64,000 nucleotides of DNA from Bin55 sp965116055 (GCA_965116055.1 OZ220466.1:558001-622000); one strand, 5' to 3'. Shown: positions 9,513-18,791, numbered from the stretch's first letter. Translations and numbers: made by a program. Notes: generated by a model from the sequence alone, not told the origin.

Positions 9513-10301
9513 ATGGTTTCGACTGATGCTATCCGTAAATTTGCTGTCGAAACGGCTGTAACAGGTGGAAAGGCGACATTAACGTGGTTTCGTCAGTCGC
9601 CGACGGTCGAAAATAAAGCAACTGAAGGAGCGTTTGATCCAGTAACCGAAGCCGATCGCGCATGTGAACGCATCGTGCGAAAACGCATTCAGGCAACCTA
9701 CCCTCACCATGGGATTCGTGGCGAGGAATTTGACGATGTGGATGCAGGCGATTACACCTGGATCGTCGACCCGATTGATGGGACGAGAGCTTTTATTAGT
9801 GGTTTCCTGCATTGGGGTGTTTTATTAGGACTACTTCGGCAAGATAAACCTGAACTTGGGGTTCTCGCGCAACCGTTTACCGGCGAAGTATTTAGCGGCG
9901 ACTCGACGTACGCGTATTACTCACGAGGAGGTGAAGACATTCGTATCGGAACGAGTCAAACACAACGCCTCAACGAAGCGACTTTTGCGACCACGGATCC
10001 GCATTTGTTTGAAGGCGATACCGCCGCGAGTGTGCTGAAGCAAATCGAAAGCAGCGTGCGGTTAATCCGGTACGGCTGCGATTGTTACCAGTATGCCATG
10101 CTCGCCATGGGGCAATTGGATCTCGTGGTAGAAAATCAACTGCAGCCTTGGGACATCCTGCCGCTCATACCCATCATTCGGGGTGCTGGCGGTGTGGTGA
10201 CGAATTGGCAAGGCGAGGAAGATTGGTCGGCCGGCGAAGCGATCGCGTCCGCGAATACAACCCTACACGAGCAAGCTTTAGAGAGACTCAATGCAAGATG
10301 A
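9513..10301 (+). CDS. Inositol-monophosphatase family phosphatase, HisN-like
   Basis: The 262-residue protein carries the metal-binding signatures of the family: GEEF (residues 70-73), DPIDGTRAFISG (86-97) and, near the C-terminus, WDILPLIPIIRGAGG. It is an Mg2+-dependent phosphomonoesterase. The sequence around DPIDGTRAFI and the short length point to the HisN-type histidinol-phosphatase subgroup, but inositol phosphates or other sugar phosphates remain possible. GGTGGA precedes the ATG. It follows the TonB gene's terminator and probably opens the transcription unit continuing into the amidase and mvaD. Confidence 0.85.
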   Translation: MVSTDAIRKFAVETAVTGGKATLTWFRQSPTVENKATEGAFDPVTEADRACERIVRKRIQATYPHHGIRGEEFDDVDAGDYTWIVDPIDGTRAFISGFLHWGVLLGLLRQDKPELGVLAQPFTGEVFSGDSTYAYYSRGGEDIRIGTSQTQRLNEATFATTDPHLFEGDTAASVLKQIESSVRLIRYGCDCYQYAMLAMGQLDLVVENQLQPWDILPLIPIIRGAGGVVTNWQGEEDWSAGEAIASANTTLHEQALERLNAR

Positions 10302-10353
10302 GCTATGGTTGTGTATTTGAAAATATCATTGATATTCTTGAAAGGAGTATCCC

Positions 10354-11799
10354 ATGCCCGAATTAGCGTTCAATAGTGCTGCGTCTCTCGCGCAAAAGCT
10401 GCGTAACAAGGAGGTGTCGAGCGTTGAACTTTTGACGCACTATTTCGAGCGTGTTGATCGCTTCAACGATCGCTTGAATGCTGTTATCTGGGAAATTCGT
10501 GACGAAGCTTTGGAAGACGCAAAGCGCGCGGATGCGGCGACCGCAGCAGGTGAGGTGCATGGACCATTGCACGGCGTGCCGATGACTATCAAAGAATCGT
10601 ACGACGTGAAGGGTACCCCGTCAACATGGGGGGCGCCGCAATGGAAAGACAACATGGCGAGCCACGACGCGCTTTCGGTAGAGCGCCTTAGAGCGGCTGG
10701 TGCAGTGATTTTTGGTAAGACCAATGTGCCTTTGCTGTTATCCGACTTTCAGAGCTATAACGAGATTTACGGTACTACGAATAATCCCTACGATACCACC
10801 AAAATCCCCGGCGGGTCATCTGGAGGTTCCGCTGCATCGTTAGCTGCAGGTATGACGGGCATTGATAGCGGATCTGACATTGGTGGTTCGATTCGGAATC
10901 CAGCTCATTTTTGTGGCGTGTTCGGCCACAAGCCGACATGGAATTTATTGCCGCCTCGTGGACACGCGACGCCTGGTATCCTGAGTCCATCCGACCTCTC
11001 GGTCATTGGACCACTCGGCAGAGGCGCTGAGGATGTTGAAATCGCAACACGTGTCATGGCGGGACCAAACGAGATTGAGTCGCGCGGTTTGAGATTGGAG
11101 TTACCCGAGTTCGAGAAGAAACTGAGCGATCTCAAAGTAGCGGTTTGGCGCGACGATGAGATGGCTCCTGTCGATTCGACGGTGTCCGCGCGAGTCGACC
11201 TGGTTGCAGAGGCATTGCGAGGAGAAGGAGCACAACTCAATTACGATGCTCGGCCCGCGTTCACGTCCAAGCACAGCCATTTCACCTACCAATCCCTACT
11301 GTCAGCGACTATGGCATGTCGCGTGCCCGACGAGCAGCACCAACGTAATTTAGAAGCCGCGAATGCATTGGATCCTAATGACGTAAGTTTGGATGCTGTA
11401 ATTCGGCGGTCGCAAGTTGCACGATTTCGCGACTGGGTCGAAAACAACGAAAAACGAACGCATATTCGTTGGGCCTGGTTTAAGTTTTTCGAGGAATACG
11501 ATATCGTGCTGATGCCCATCATGGCTCGCTCGGCGTTTCCCCACGACCATCGTCCATTCGGCGAGCGAACCATCACTGTCAATGGCGCGCCTCAAAGTTA
11601 CTTCCAGCAGGTTTTTTGGGCTGGTTTGCCAACCAATGCGTATTTACCTTCTACAGTCGTGCCAACCGGACTTGATGACGAAGGCTTGCCGATCGGCGTG
11701 CAAGTGGTGGGACCGGAGTACGGTGACTTGACGACTTTAGGTGTGGCGCGCCTGCTCGAAAAGCAGGGTTTTGCGTTTACGCCTCCGCCCGGGTACTAG
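10354..11799 (+). CDS. Amidase-signature family hydrolase
   Basis: This is a 481-residue amidase-signature enzyme. The catalytic Ser-cisSer-Lys triad is visible as K80 (PMTIKES), S155 (PGGSSGGSAAS) and the nucleophile S179 (SDIGGSIRNPA), with the usual 24-residue spacing between the serines. It should hydrolyse a carboxamide or act as an aryl-acylamidase; the substrate is not predictable. A good Shine-Dalgarno (GAAAGGAG) stands before the ATG. It is not likely to be GatA because no gatB or gatC is nearby and the C-terminal half differs from GatA. Its stop TAG shares its last base with the GTG start of mvaD, so the two are translationally coupled. Confidence 0.9.
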   Translation: MPELAFNSAASLAQKLRNKEVSSVELLTHYFERVDRFNDRLNAVIWEIRDEALEDAKRADAATAAGEVHGPLHGVPMTIKESYDVKGTPSTWGAPQWKDNMASHDALSVERLRAAGAVIFGKTNVPLLLSDFQSYNEIYGTTNNPYDTTKIPGGSSGGSAASLAAGMTGIDSGSDIGGSIRNPAHFCGVFGHKPTWNLLPPRGHATPGILSPSDLSVIGPLGRGAEDVEIATRVMAGPNEIESRGLRLELPEFEKKLSDLKVAVWRDDEMAPVDSTVSARVDLVAEALRGEGAQLNYDARPAFTSKHSHFTYQSLLSATMACRVPDEQHQRNLEAANALDPNDVSLDAVIRRSQVARFRDWVENNEKRTHIRWAWFKFFEEYDIVLMPIMARSAFPHDHRPFGERTITVNGAPQSYFQQVFWAGLPTNAYLPSTVVPTGLDDEGLPIGVQVVGPEYGDLTTLGVARLLEKQGFAFTPPPGY

Positions 11800-12746
11800 T
11801 GCGAACGGCAACGGCCCTTGCCCATCCTAACATTGCTCTCGTCAAATATTGGGGGAAGCGCGACGACGATCTAAATCTTCCGGCGGCGCCGTCTCTTGCT
11901 ATTACACTCAGTGGCTTGAACACGATCACGACGGTCTCAGAATCACTCCGGGACGAAGTTCGTCTCAATGGGGAGTACGTACAAGACGTCAAAATCAATC
12001 AATGGCTTGAGGTCGTTCGCTCGAAGTTTGAGGTACCGTCGTTATCCATTGATTCGTGCAGTGACTTCCCAACCAGTAGCGGGTTAGCTTCGTCGGCTTC
12101 TGGGTTCGCCGCGCTTACGCTTGCGGTATCGGCAACCTGTGATCTGAACTGGTCGACGCAGGCCCTATGTGAATGGGCCCGGCGCGGTTCGGCGTCCGGC
12201 GCGCGTTCGATCTATGGCGGGTTTACGGTCATGGAGCCGGAGAATACGGTTTGTCACGTGAGGCAGTTGTTGGCTGAGGATGCGTGGGATCTCGCCGTAG
12301 TAGTAGCCATCACGACTGACAAAGTCAAACGAATAGGATCGACCGAGGGTATGACAGCATCTCGAGCAACTTCGCCTTTCTACAACGCTTGGTTGGATGT
12401 CACAAAGGAGTCAATTTGCGATGGAATTCAGGCCGTGGTACGAAAGGATTTTCACTCGCTTGCTCGGGTCGCCGAGTCCAGTTGTCGGCAGATGCACGCA
12501 ATCATGTTGAGTACGGAGCCTGCACTCATTTACTGGAATGGTGCGACATTGCTTTGCATTGAATCAATCCTTCGTATGAGGGAATCAGGAATTAATGTTT
12601 TCTATACCGTTGATGCGGGTGCACATGTAAAAGCGATTTGTGAGTCGAGTGTCGTTGAGCAAGTGAATCGAACGCTACGGTCTATTCATGGTGTTAACGA
12701 TGTCGTTGTGAGTCGAATCGGAGGATCTGCGCGACTATTGGGTTAG
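11799..12746 (+). CDS. mvaD: Diphosphomevalonate decarboxylase
   Basis: This GHMP-superfamily enzyme converts mevalonate 5-diphosphate to isopentenyl diphosphate with ATP, the last step of the mevalonate pathway. The opening ATALAHPNIALVKYWGKRDD is diagnostic. The phosphate-binding loop PTSSGLASSASGFAAL spans about residues 91-106, RRGSASGARSIYGGF follows, and the late motif is TVDAGAHVKAI. At 315 residues it is of normal length. The GTG start at 11799 overlaps the amidase stop by one base. The other mevalonate genes lie about 3 kb away on the opposite strand (15584-18791). It is convergent with the sulfurtransferase gene. Confidence 0.95.
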   Translation: MRTATALAHPNIALVKYWGKRDDDLNLPAAPSLAITLSGLNTITTVSESLRDEVRLNGEYVQDVKINQWLEVVRSKFEVPSLSIDSCSDFPTSSGLASSASGFAALTLAVSATCDLNWSTQALCEWARRGSASGARSIYGGFTVMEPENTVCHVRQLLAEDAWDLAVVVAITTDKVKRIGSTEGMTASRATSPFYNAWLDVTKESICDGIQAVVRKDFHSLARVAESSCRQMHAIMLSTEPALIYWNGATLLCIESILRMRESGINVFYTVDAGAHVKAICESSVVEQVNRTLRSIHGVNDVVVSRIGGSARLLG

Positions 12747-12790
12747 TCCTTACTGAGAACGACCATCTATTTAGTTATTTCAGTCGTTGT

Positions 12791-13600
12791 TTATGCAATG
12801 GGACGATTGGGATCTTCGATCCATTCGCTCCAAGACCCTGGGTACAGCATCGGCTCTGGAAAGCCAGCAAGTAGCAATGCCAAGATATTATGCGTTGCAG
12901 AGATACCTGACCCACAATAGCAAACGATATCTTTGTTTTTGTCGATCGCATTGAAACGATCCGAGTTGGCAATGAACGTCTTGTCAGGTGCTTGGTTTTC
13001 AACGAACGGATAGCAAACTGCGCTTGGAATATGACCGCCGGTATGGTCAAGCGTTTCATTTTTGCCCTGGAATCGATCGTAAGCGCGTGCATCAATCAAG
13101 GTTTGAGAACCTTTGAGAATGTCGTGTGCGGTGCAAATTCGGGCGATTGAATCACTAGGCATGTATTCGGTAGATTCGAATTGCGGTTCAGTTGTTGATA
13201 GTGGGTAGCCTAGGTTTTGCCATTGATGCAGTCCCCCGTCAAGCACGCGAACGCGCTGATGGCCAACCCACCTCATCATCCACCAAAATCGACAGGCAAA
13301 CATGCAGGAACCATCGTCATATACGACGACAGTTGAGGTGTTATCCACGCCAAGAGAACGAAGCGACCTGACGAATCGAGCCTTACTTGGCAAGGGATGA
13401 CGACCAAGCTTACCGGCGGGGTCGCTTAGATCAGGTTCAAGCGGAACGTATTGAGATTGCGGGATATGACTTGCGTCATATTGAGCGCGCCCATTTCGTG
13501 CATCTTCTAACGACCACCGACAATCAACAATCCGCAAATCTGAGTCGTCGAGTCGCTTAATCAACTGCTTTGCCGGTATGAGGAGATCTGAGTATTCCAA
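12791..13600 (-). CDS. sseA: 3-mercaptopyruvate / thiosulfate sulfurtransferase (two rhodanese domains)
   Basis: The 269-residue protein has two rhodanese domains. The first, about residues 5-130, carries DASHIPQSQYV and RVLDGGLHQWQNLGYP and lacks a catalytic cysteine. The second, about 150-265, carries GGHIPSAVCYPF and the active loop CGSGISA. A CGSG(V/I)(T/S)A loop is typical of mercaptopyruvate sulfurtransferases, while thiosulfate-specific enzymes usually have charged residues there. It transfers sulfur from 3-mercaptopyruvate to thiols or cyanide in the cytoplasm. It is convergent with mvaD, 44 bases apart. Confidence 0.9.
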   Translation of the reverse strand: MEYSDLLIPAKQLIKRLDDSDLRIVDCRWSLEDARNGRAQYDASHIPQSQYVPLEPDLSDPAGKLGRHPLPSKARFVRSLRSLGVDNTSTVVVYDDGSCMFACRFWWMMRWVGHQRVRVLDGGLHQWQNLGYPLSTTEPQFESTEYMPSDSIARICTAHDILKGSQTLIDARAYDRFQGKNETLDHTGGHIPSAVCYPFVENQAPDKTFIANSDRFNAIDKNKDIVCYCGSGISATHNILALLLAGFPEPMLYPGSWSEWIEDPNRPIA

Positions 13601-13896
13601 TGGTTGCTCTCGTCGAATCAGGCGGTGCGAACTATTACGCTAGTGGTTTCCTGCATATGGCAACGATCGTGTTTAGCGAGAAACACGAATTGAACGGTAT
13701 GGCGCGAGGAAAGCAGCCATGTGTGACTTGACAAAATCGTCGATTCAAGCCAAGCCAATGTCATGTAAACGAGTTGTTTTGCCTTCGTGTGAGCCGACCG
13801 AAATTGAGTAGTGTAAATTAGTTTTCAACATTGTCGAATATTGTTTTACGATTTAACTAAATACACCCGTTTTGCAATTCGACAAATGGAGAATGC

Positions 13897-14256
13897 ATGC
13901 CTGAATTTATTTATAGAGCTACGGTCATTGGATTCCATCCGGATGGCACTAAGAGAACAGTTGACTCTAGTGAGGAAAGGGAAATAGGGTATCGTCGTTT
14001 CCCCAACGTTGATCTGGCCATTGAGGTCGTTCACGATTATGTAAGGGCATGTCTCGTCACTTGGGAGGAATCCGCATATCCCCCGAATAAATTTATGGTA
14101 GAGCAGTATTTCAGGGTTAAATTCGAGGACGGTCGTGAGAAGTCCGAATTTGTTGGAAGTCCTAAGTTCAAATCGGCGGAGAAAGCTCTCATCTATGCAC
14201 AGAATACAGCTAAGAGAAAGTTGGATGCATTCGCCGCATTGGAACGACCGGCTTAG
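13897..14256 (+). CDS. Small protein of unknown function, intact member of a tandem pair
   Basis: I do not recognise this 119-residue protein. It is charged and soluble, with no signal peptide or membrane segment. It begins MPEFIYRATVIGFHPDG and has alternating polar/hydrophobic strands in the first half and a probable helix near the end (SAEKALIYAQNTAKRKLDA). GGAG five bases before the ATG supports the start. The region downstream (14356-14703) encodes a decayed relative, which supports this frame being real. The opposite-strand frame across it shows no family features and was rejected. Confidence 0.65.
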   Translation: MPEFIYRATVIGFHPDGTKRTVDSSEEREIGYRRFPNVDLAIEVVHDYVRACLVTWEESAYPPNKFMVEQYFRVKFEDGREKSEFVGSPKFKSAEKALIYAQNTAKRKLDAFAALERPA

Positions 14257-14355
14257 CGTGGTACGCGCAAGGCTAGATTTGTCGACTGGCCTCAAAGCCT
14301 TGATTTTTTGTAAGTGAAATCCACATGAGATTTCGCTCATAGGAGGAATAAACGC

Positions 14356-14703
14356 ATGACGGATTTCACAATCAGAGTCATATTTACAGCTCATTTTGGC
14401 GATGGTTCAGAGATTAAAGTTCATGGCCACGACATAGCGGATCTCACACCGAAAAGAGGAAGCTGTGAAACTATCTAGGCTGTTACCCGATGCGCTGAGT
14501 CTTGGTATGATGATATGCGTGCATTAACGAACAAGCCAAGCAAATTCAGCGTGTTTTTATATACTGACGCTCACTATCGCGATGGTCGTCAAGCAAGCAA
14601 ATCGAAATCACCTCTCTTTAAGTTCAGGTCACCTGCCAAAGCATGAGATTACATATTGCGGCAAGCGGGAAAAATGATAAGGCAACTGGGTGCTTTAGAG
14701 TAG
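14356..14703 (+). pseudogene. Decayed tandem paralog of the 13897-14256 gene
   Basis: The strong Shine-Dalgarno AGGAGG (14341-14346) is followed by an ATG at 14356. The frame spans 115 codons but contains an in-frame TAG at 14476-14478 and a TGA at 14644-14646, ending at TAG 14701-14703. Read through, it parallels the upstream protein end to end: TDFTIRVIFTAHFGDG against PEFIYRATVIGFHPDG, HYRDGRQASKSKSPLFKF against KFEDGREKSEFVGSPKFK, and RQLGALE against LDAFAALE. Collinearity without frameshifts shows a duplicate inactivated by point mutations. The first 40 residues could still be translated. Confidence 0.75.
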
Positions 14704-14799
14704 AGAGAGCAGCGTAACGAGGGTGCTTTGGGGTTGTAGTTGAAAGGCTTCTAAGTGAGGTGGATAGCATCACTCATCCTGGCGCTTCTCATAGCGTTT

Positions 14800-15579
14800 T
14801 TAGGTATACGCTAAGTCGACGTACACTGGGGCGTGGTCCGATGCGGTTAAACCGTCTTTTTTCTTACGGAAGTCCCGGTCAATAACCACCTCGCTTGCAT
14901 GGTCAAGCACGCCTTGGGTCCCGAGTAAGAGATCAATGCGCAACCCGTGATTCCGTTGAAATGCTCCGGCGCGATAATCCCACCATGAATAAGCATCTGA
15001 ATCAGGGTACAAGCTCCGAAATAAGTCTTTTAAGCCAAGTCCGAACAAGTTTGTCAATACTTCGCGTTCTTTGGTTGTGTGGAAGATCTCGCCGTCGCCG
15101 GCTGAACCGAGGTGTGAGTCGGTAGCCGTTGCGCAAATGTTGTAATCGCCGCCAATGAGAAAATCGCGGCCGCTTGCGATCTCTCTTTCACAAAACTCAT
15201 ATAACGCACCAAACCAATCGAGCTTCATTTCATAATCGGCGTGATGAATGTTCTTGCCGTTAGGGCAGTACACGCTTGCGTAGGTAAGTTCGCCAAACAC
15301 GCCGGCGATTAACCGTGCGCCGTTGGCTTCGCGGCTGGGTAGTCCTAGCTGGGTTATTTCGATATCGTTCTTAGAGGCAAGCGCGACGCCATTCCAGCTC
15401 TTCTGCCCGTGCACATGTACTTGGTAGCCAAGTTCCTCAAACGCTGCGGTTGGAAAATTCTCTTCGGTAGCCTTGATTTCTTGAAATCCAACGAGATCTG
15501 GTTGACGCTCTTCTAACCAGATTTTTATATAGTCTAATCGGGCGCGAACCCCATTGATATTCCATGTTGCAATGCGCAT
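14800..15579 (-). CDS. xthA: Exodeoxyribonuclease III
   Basis: This 259-residue AP endonuclease/3'-5' exonuclease belongs to the exonuclease III (EEP) family of base-excision repair. It opens MRIATWNINGVRARL, has the metal-binding glutamate in GFQEIKATEENFP, the GGDYNICATATDSH segment, and the catalytic SDHAPVYVDL near the C-terminus. Length and motifs fit XthA. The ATG at 15579 lies 4 bases after the stop codon of the HMGR-MVK fusion on the same strand, so it probably sits at the end of the mevalonate operon. Confidence 0.95.
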   Translation of the reverse strand: MRIATWNINGVRARLDYIKIWLEERQPDLVGFQEIKATEENFPTAAFEELGYQVHVHGQKSWNGVALASKNDIEITQLGLPSREANGARLIAGVFGELTYASVYCPNGKNIHHADYEMKLDWFGALYEFCEREIASGRDFLIGGDYNICATATDSHLGSAGDGEIFHTTKEREVLTNLFGLGLKDLFRSLYPDSDAYSWWDYRAGAFQRNHGLRIDLLLGTQGVLDHASEVVIDRDFRKKKDGLTASDHAPVYVDLAYT

Positions 15580-15583
15580 TTAT

Positions 15584-17830
15584 CTATTCAACAGTAAAGG
15601 AAAGTGTTTGGTAGCCTGCGGTTTCCATCGCCTGCGCGACGGTATCCTGTGCGTCTGGACAAAGCGCGACAACGCTACCGCCACCGCCTGCGCCAGTAAT
15701 TTTTGCGCCCAACGCGCCGTTGGTACGCGCTAAAAACACCAGCTCTTCTAATTCGGGCGTGGACAGCTGCATAGCATTCAAATGTCCGTGTGCCATATTC
15801 ATTAATTCGCCGAGCTCTGCAAGTTTACCGTTTGCAAATGCTTCCGTTCCCTCCTCGGTAATCGTGGCGATTTGATCAAATAGCTGGTTGTACGCCAACG
15901 GACGTCTATCGCGCGCCTGTCGAACCTGTTCGACCATGCTAGCCGTGAGGCTTTCTTTGCCTGACAAGCCAACGACGAGCGGGACGGGTTCGGCCGGATG
16001 AATAATTTCGTGAGCTGTTTCCCCTGGTCTAGTCGGCTGGGCGTACAGAAGGGGTTCACCGTACGTCGCTATCGTGTTGTCGACCCCGGAAGGATTACCA
16101 TGTGCGGCTCGCTCGCATTCAAACGCAAGTTCGTTTATTCGTTGCGGGTCCAGCTCAAGTTCGAAATAAGTCGACAACGCGCGAATGACCGCGACCGCGA
16201 TTGCTGCCGAACCCCCTAAGCCCATTGCGCGAGGCACATGCGGAAACACTTCGATTGCGATAGGTTCGTCGCTGAGGCCTAGGTTTTGAAGCAACATGGC
16301 TAAATCGCCGACCAACCCTTGTGGCCTGCTCGCAGAGGTCGGAATACGTTGCTCAATACTCCAACGCGGGATCAGTAGACATTGTTCTTCGGAACTGAAT
16401 ACGCGTGCTTCGACAGCCCACGGTAGGGGGACGGCCAGTGCAGGCCGCGCATAAACGACTGCATGTTCGCCGAGCAGAATGACTTTGCCGCAGGCTACAC
16501 TGCGCGGTTGTTCAATGTCCGTCGGTGCAGGCGTTGTACGCAGCCGTCGCAGAATGTCTTGCGCACGCCATACTTTGATATCACCTTCTTCGATAAGCGT
16601 CTCGACGACTTCGTCGAAATACTCGTCTGGAATTCCCGCGGTAGACGCGACGCTACGCGCATGAAGATTCATATGGTGTTGCTGGATACCGGCAGTTGAC
16701 AACGATCTCAGCGCCGCGAAATTTTGTGCGAGACCGACTGCCCCCATCACACTGGCGAGTTCAACGGCACTCGGTGAACCGAGAATACGGTGATTGATGC
16801 TGACGGTCGGGTTGGATTGAAGCGCACCACCAACCGTGCCAACTTTCAGTGGCATCGTGAGTTCGCCCGCCAAAACTCCGTCTTCAGTCTTTCGCCATTG
16901 GGTCAAGGCTTTGTACTGACCTTGCGAAGCAGCATAGGCGTGTGCAGCTGCTTCAATAGCGCGAAAGTCGTTCCCTGTTGCGAGGGCAAGCGCATCAATG
17001 CCGTTCATAATGCCCTTGTTATGGGTGACGGCACGATAAGGATCAACGCGAGCCCAATCATTTGCAAGAATGATGCCGTCACGTACACGCTCCCCGGAAA
17101 AGTCACCGGTAGTCAGATTTTCGACTGGGATGGCAAGTTTTGCTGTAACCATCGCGCGATCGGTGAGGTTCGATAGTATGCGCAGGAAAACGGTACCCCC
17201 GGAGATCGTCTCAATCAAGCTTGCGACCCCCTCGCACATGCCGTTTACAACATTGGCTCCCATTGCATCGCGGGTATCTACTAATAAATGCACCACGACT
17301 AGCGTTTCACGGGACACCCCGACATTGGGGTACACGTGGACCTCAATATCTATCGCGCCTCCGCCCCGCGCCAACATTTTCGGATGTAGACTGTTTGCTA
17401 GATTGAGAATCGCCTCGCGATCATTTAATAGGGCTTGCTTGGCGCGTTCGGGCTCCTTTACATTAGCGATTTGAACCTGGCCAATAAGCACAGGATCAGT
17501 CGTTTCGACTTCAATTCCTCCGGATAGACGGGCGATGCGTGCCGCTCCCGATAAACCTGCAACGATTGATGGTTCCTCTACAGCTAAAGGTACGACATAG
17601 TCTTTTCGGTTGATTAGGAAATTAAGTCCTAAACCGAGCGGCATGCCCATCACGCCCACTACGTTTTCGATCATGCGATCGGCCACTTGGGTCCGAAGTG
17701 TATGTGCGCCAGTGTTCAACGCATGGACATCGGATTTGGTGAGTATGCCGCGTTCTTGCAGTGCCTGAATGCGCGCTGGCACGTTGAGTTTAAAGAAACC
17801 CGGGATCCTAGATTTGGACGGTTGCGCCAT
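15584..17830 (-). CDS. HMG-CoA reductase (class II) fused to mevalonate kinase
   Basis: The single 748-residue frame contains two enzymes. Residues 1 to about 425 are a class II HMG-CoA reductase: RMIENVVGVMGMPLGLGLNF with the catalytic glutamate, THNKGIMNG with the catalytic lysine, ATGNDFRAIEAAAHAYAA with the aspartate, and a C-terminal QQHHMNLHAR with the histidine. After a short linker, residues from about 440 to 748 are a mevalonate kinase: VACGKVILLGEHAVVYARPA, PRAMGLGGSAAIAVAVI, HGNPSGVDNTIATYG and KITGAGGGGSVVALC. The protein thus makes mevalonate from HMG-CoA and phosphorylates it. The gene overlaps the upstream GHMP-kinase gene by 23 bases. Cofactor preference (NADH or NADPH) cannot be told by eye. 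Confidence 0.93.
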   Translation of the reverse strand: MAQPSKSRIPGFFKLNVPARIQALQERGILTKSDVHALNTGAHTLRTQVADRMIENVVGVMGMPLGLGLNFLINRKDYVVPLAVEEPSIVAGLSGAARIARLSGGIEVETTDPVLIGQVQIANVKEPERAKQALLNDREAILNLANSLHPKMLARGGGAIDIEVHVYPNVGVSRETLVVVHLLVDTRDAMGANVVNGMCEGVASLIETISGGTVFLRILSNLTDRAMVTAKLAIPVENLTTGDFSGERVRDGIILANDWARVDPYRAVTHNKGIMNGIDALALATGNDFRAIEAAAHAYAASQGQYKALTQWRKTEDGVLAGELTMPLKVGTVGGALQSNPTVSINHRILGSPSAVELASVMGAVGLAQNFAALRSLSTAGIQQHHMNLHARSVASTAGIPDEYFDEVVETLIEEGDIKVWRAQDILRRLRTTPAPTDIEQPRSVACGKVILLGEHAVVYARPALAVPLPWAVEARVFSSEEQCLLIPRWSIEQRIPTSASRPQGLVGDLAMLLQNLGLSDEPIAIEVFPHVPRAMGLGGSAAIAVAVIRALSTYFELELDPQRINELAFECERAAHGNPSGVDNTIATYGEPLLYAQPTRPGETAHEIIHPAEPVPLVVGLSGKESLTASMVEQVRQARDRRPLAYNQLFDQIATITEEGTEAFANGKLAELGELMNMAHGHLNAMQLSTPELEELVFLARTNGALGAKITGAGGGGSVVALCPDAQDTVAQAMETAGYQTLSFTVE

Positions 17831-18791
17831 GATGTTCGACTTTCAGTTCCAACACAGAAAGACCTTCTTGGACAATGCTGCGTTCGAATATATCAAGCAA
17901 CCCAGGGTCATCGCTCAAGGCGACCCCAGTATCGCCTCCTCCTGCACCACACGGTTTATACATGACGCCGGTTCGTTTGGCGATGGCCAATGCCGTTTGG
18001 TGTGGTTCGGTGTAGATGCCGAGACCTGTCTCTTGATCAAAATTGAACACAAACTCATTCAAAGCGGTCAAGTTCGTTAAAAATGTTTGCAGATCGTGGA
18101 TTGCTGCTACAGTGTTGGTTGCTAGCCTTTTCCATGTTGCGAGTTCAGTCTTCTTTGAACTTCTGACGATCGTGTTAAACCTTGCAATCATGGATCCCGT
18201 TTGAGCGCTAGCCCCGGAAAATGCGAACCGCATATGCAAACCGGCGGGAAACGATACGCGTACGGCGGTGCCGTTTTGAAAGCGCGTGAGCCCACCAACG
18301 AGAGAGGCTACGACATCCAGACCACTGCCTTGGCTTTTCTGTAAGGAATTATGAAGGTCAATGAGCTCTTGATGGGTAAAACGATGCTGGGTTATGTGAG
18401 TGAGCAACTCGGCAAGTGCAACCAAAATGGCTGCGCTTGAACCGATCCCAAGCTTTTGGCCTTCAAGATAGAAGGAGTCTGAATTTAGAATCAACTTTGC
18501 GTGTTTCGGTAAGGCTGTTTTATCTGGCAGTGAACGGATTAACTCTCTTATTAGGTTCAGTTCACAGGATTCAAGCAGTGTATTGAGATTATCGAAGGTC
18601 ATTGACTGAAAATTGCTCGAATTAATAGTCCAACCACCTTCCTTTAGCGTAATTAATGTGGCGGATGCCTGTCGATTTACTGCTAAAACTAACGCAGGAG
18701 CCCCAAGCAGTACCGCATACTCGCCAGTTAACACAAGTTTGCCAGGCGCACGCCCGCAAATGAACGAGGCTGAGCGGGAGATCGTATGCAA
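17808..18791 (-). CDS. GHMP kinase, probable phosphomevalonate kinase
   Basis: This 327-residue GHMP-superfamily kinase carries CGRAPGKLVLTGEYAVLLGAPA at its N-terminus, the ATP loop LGIGSSAAILVALAELL at about residues 114-130, and a C-terminal PCGAGGGDTGVALS. It differs from the neighbouring mevalonate kinase domain and from MvaD. The GEYAVL and GAGGGD patterns fit bacterial phosphomevalonate kinases, and its overlap with the HMGR-MVK gene supports the missing middle step from mevalonate-5-phosphate to diphosphate. No other role is needed to complete the path to IPP. It is divergent from the PLP enzyme gene, sharing a 112-base promoter region. Confidence 0.85.
   Translation of the reverse strand: MHTISRSASFICGRAPGKLVLTGEYAVLLGAPALVLAVNRQASATLITLKEGGWTINSSNFQSMTFDNLNTLLESCELNLIRELIRSLPDKTALPKHAKLILNSDSFYLEGQKLGIGSSAAILVALAELLTHITQHRFTHQELIDLHNSLQKSQGSGLDVVASLVGGLTRFQNGTAVRVSFPAGLHMRFAFSGASAQTGSMIARFNTIVRSSKKTELATWKRLATNTVAAIHDLQTFLTNLTALNEFVFNFDQETGLGIYTEPHQTALAIAKRTGVMYKPCGAGGGDTGVALSDDPGLLDIFERSIVQEGLSVLELKVEHHGATVQI

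Noticed and set aside
13846..14394. 182-codon minus-strand frame over the small orphan gene
   Set aside because: No ribosome site or motif; the plus frame has a ribosome site and a recognisable decayed paralog downstream.
14476..14646. In-frame TAG and TGA read as amber/selenocysteine recoding
   Set aside because: The two stops are different, no SECIS-like or pyrrolysine context is visible, and the intact copy has no corresponding special residue. Decay is simpler.
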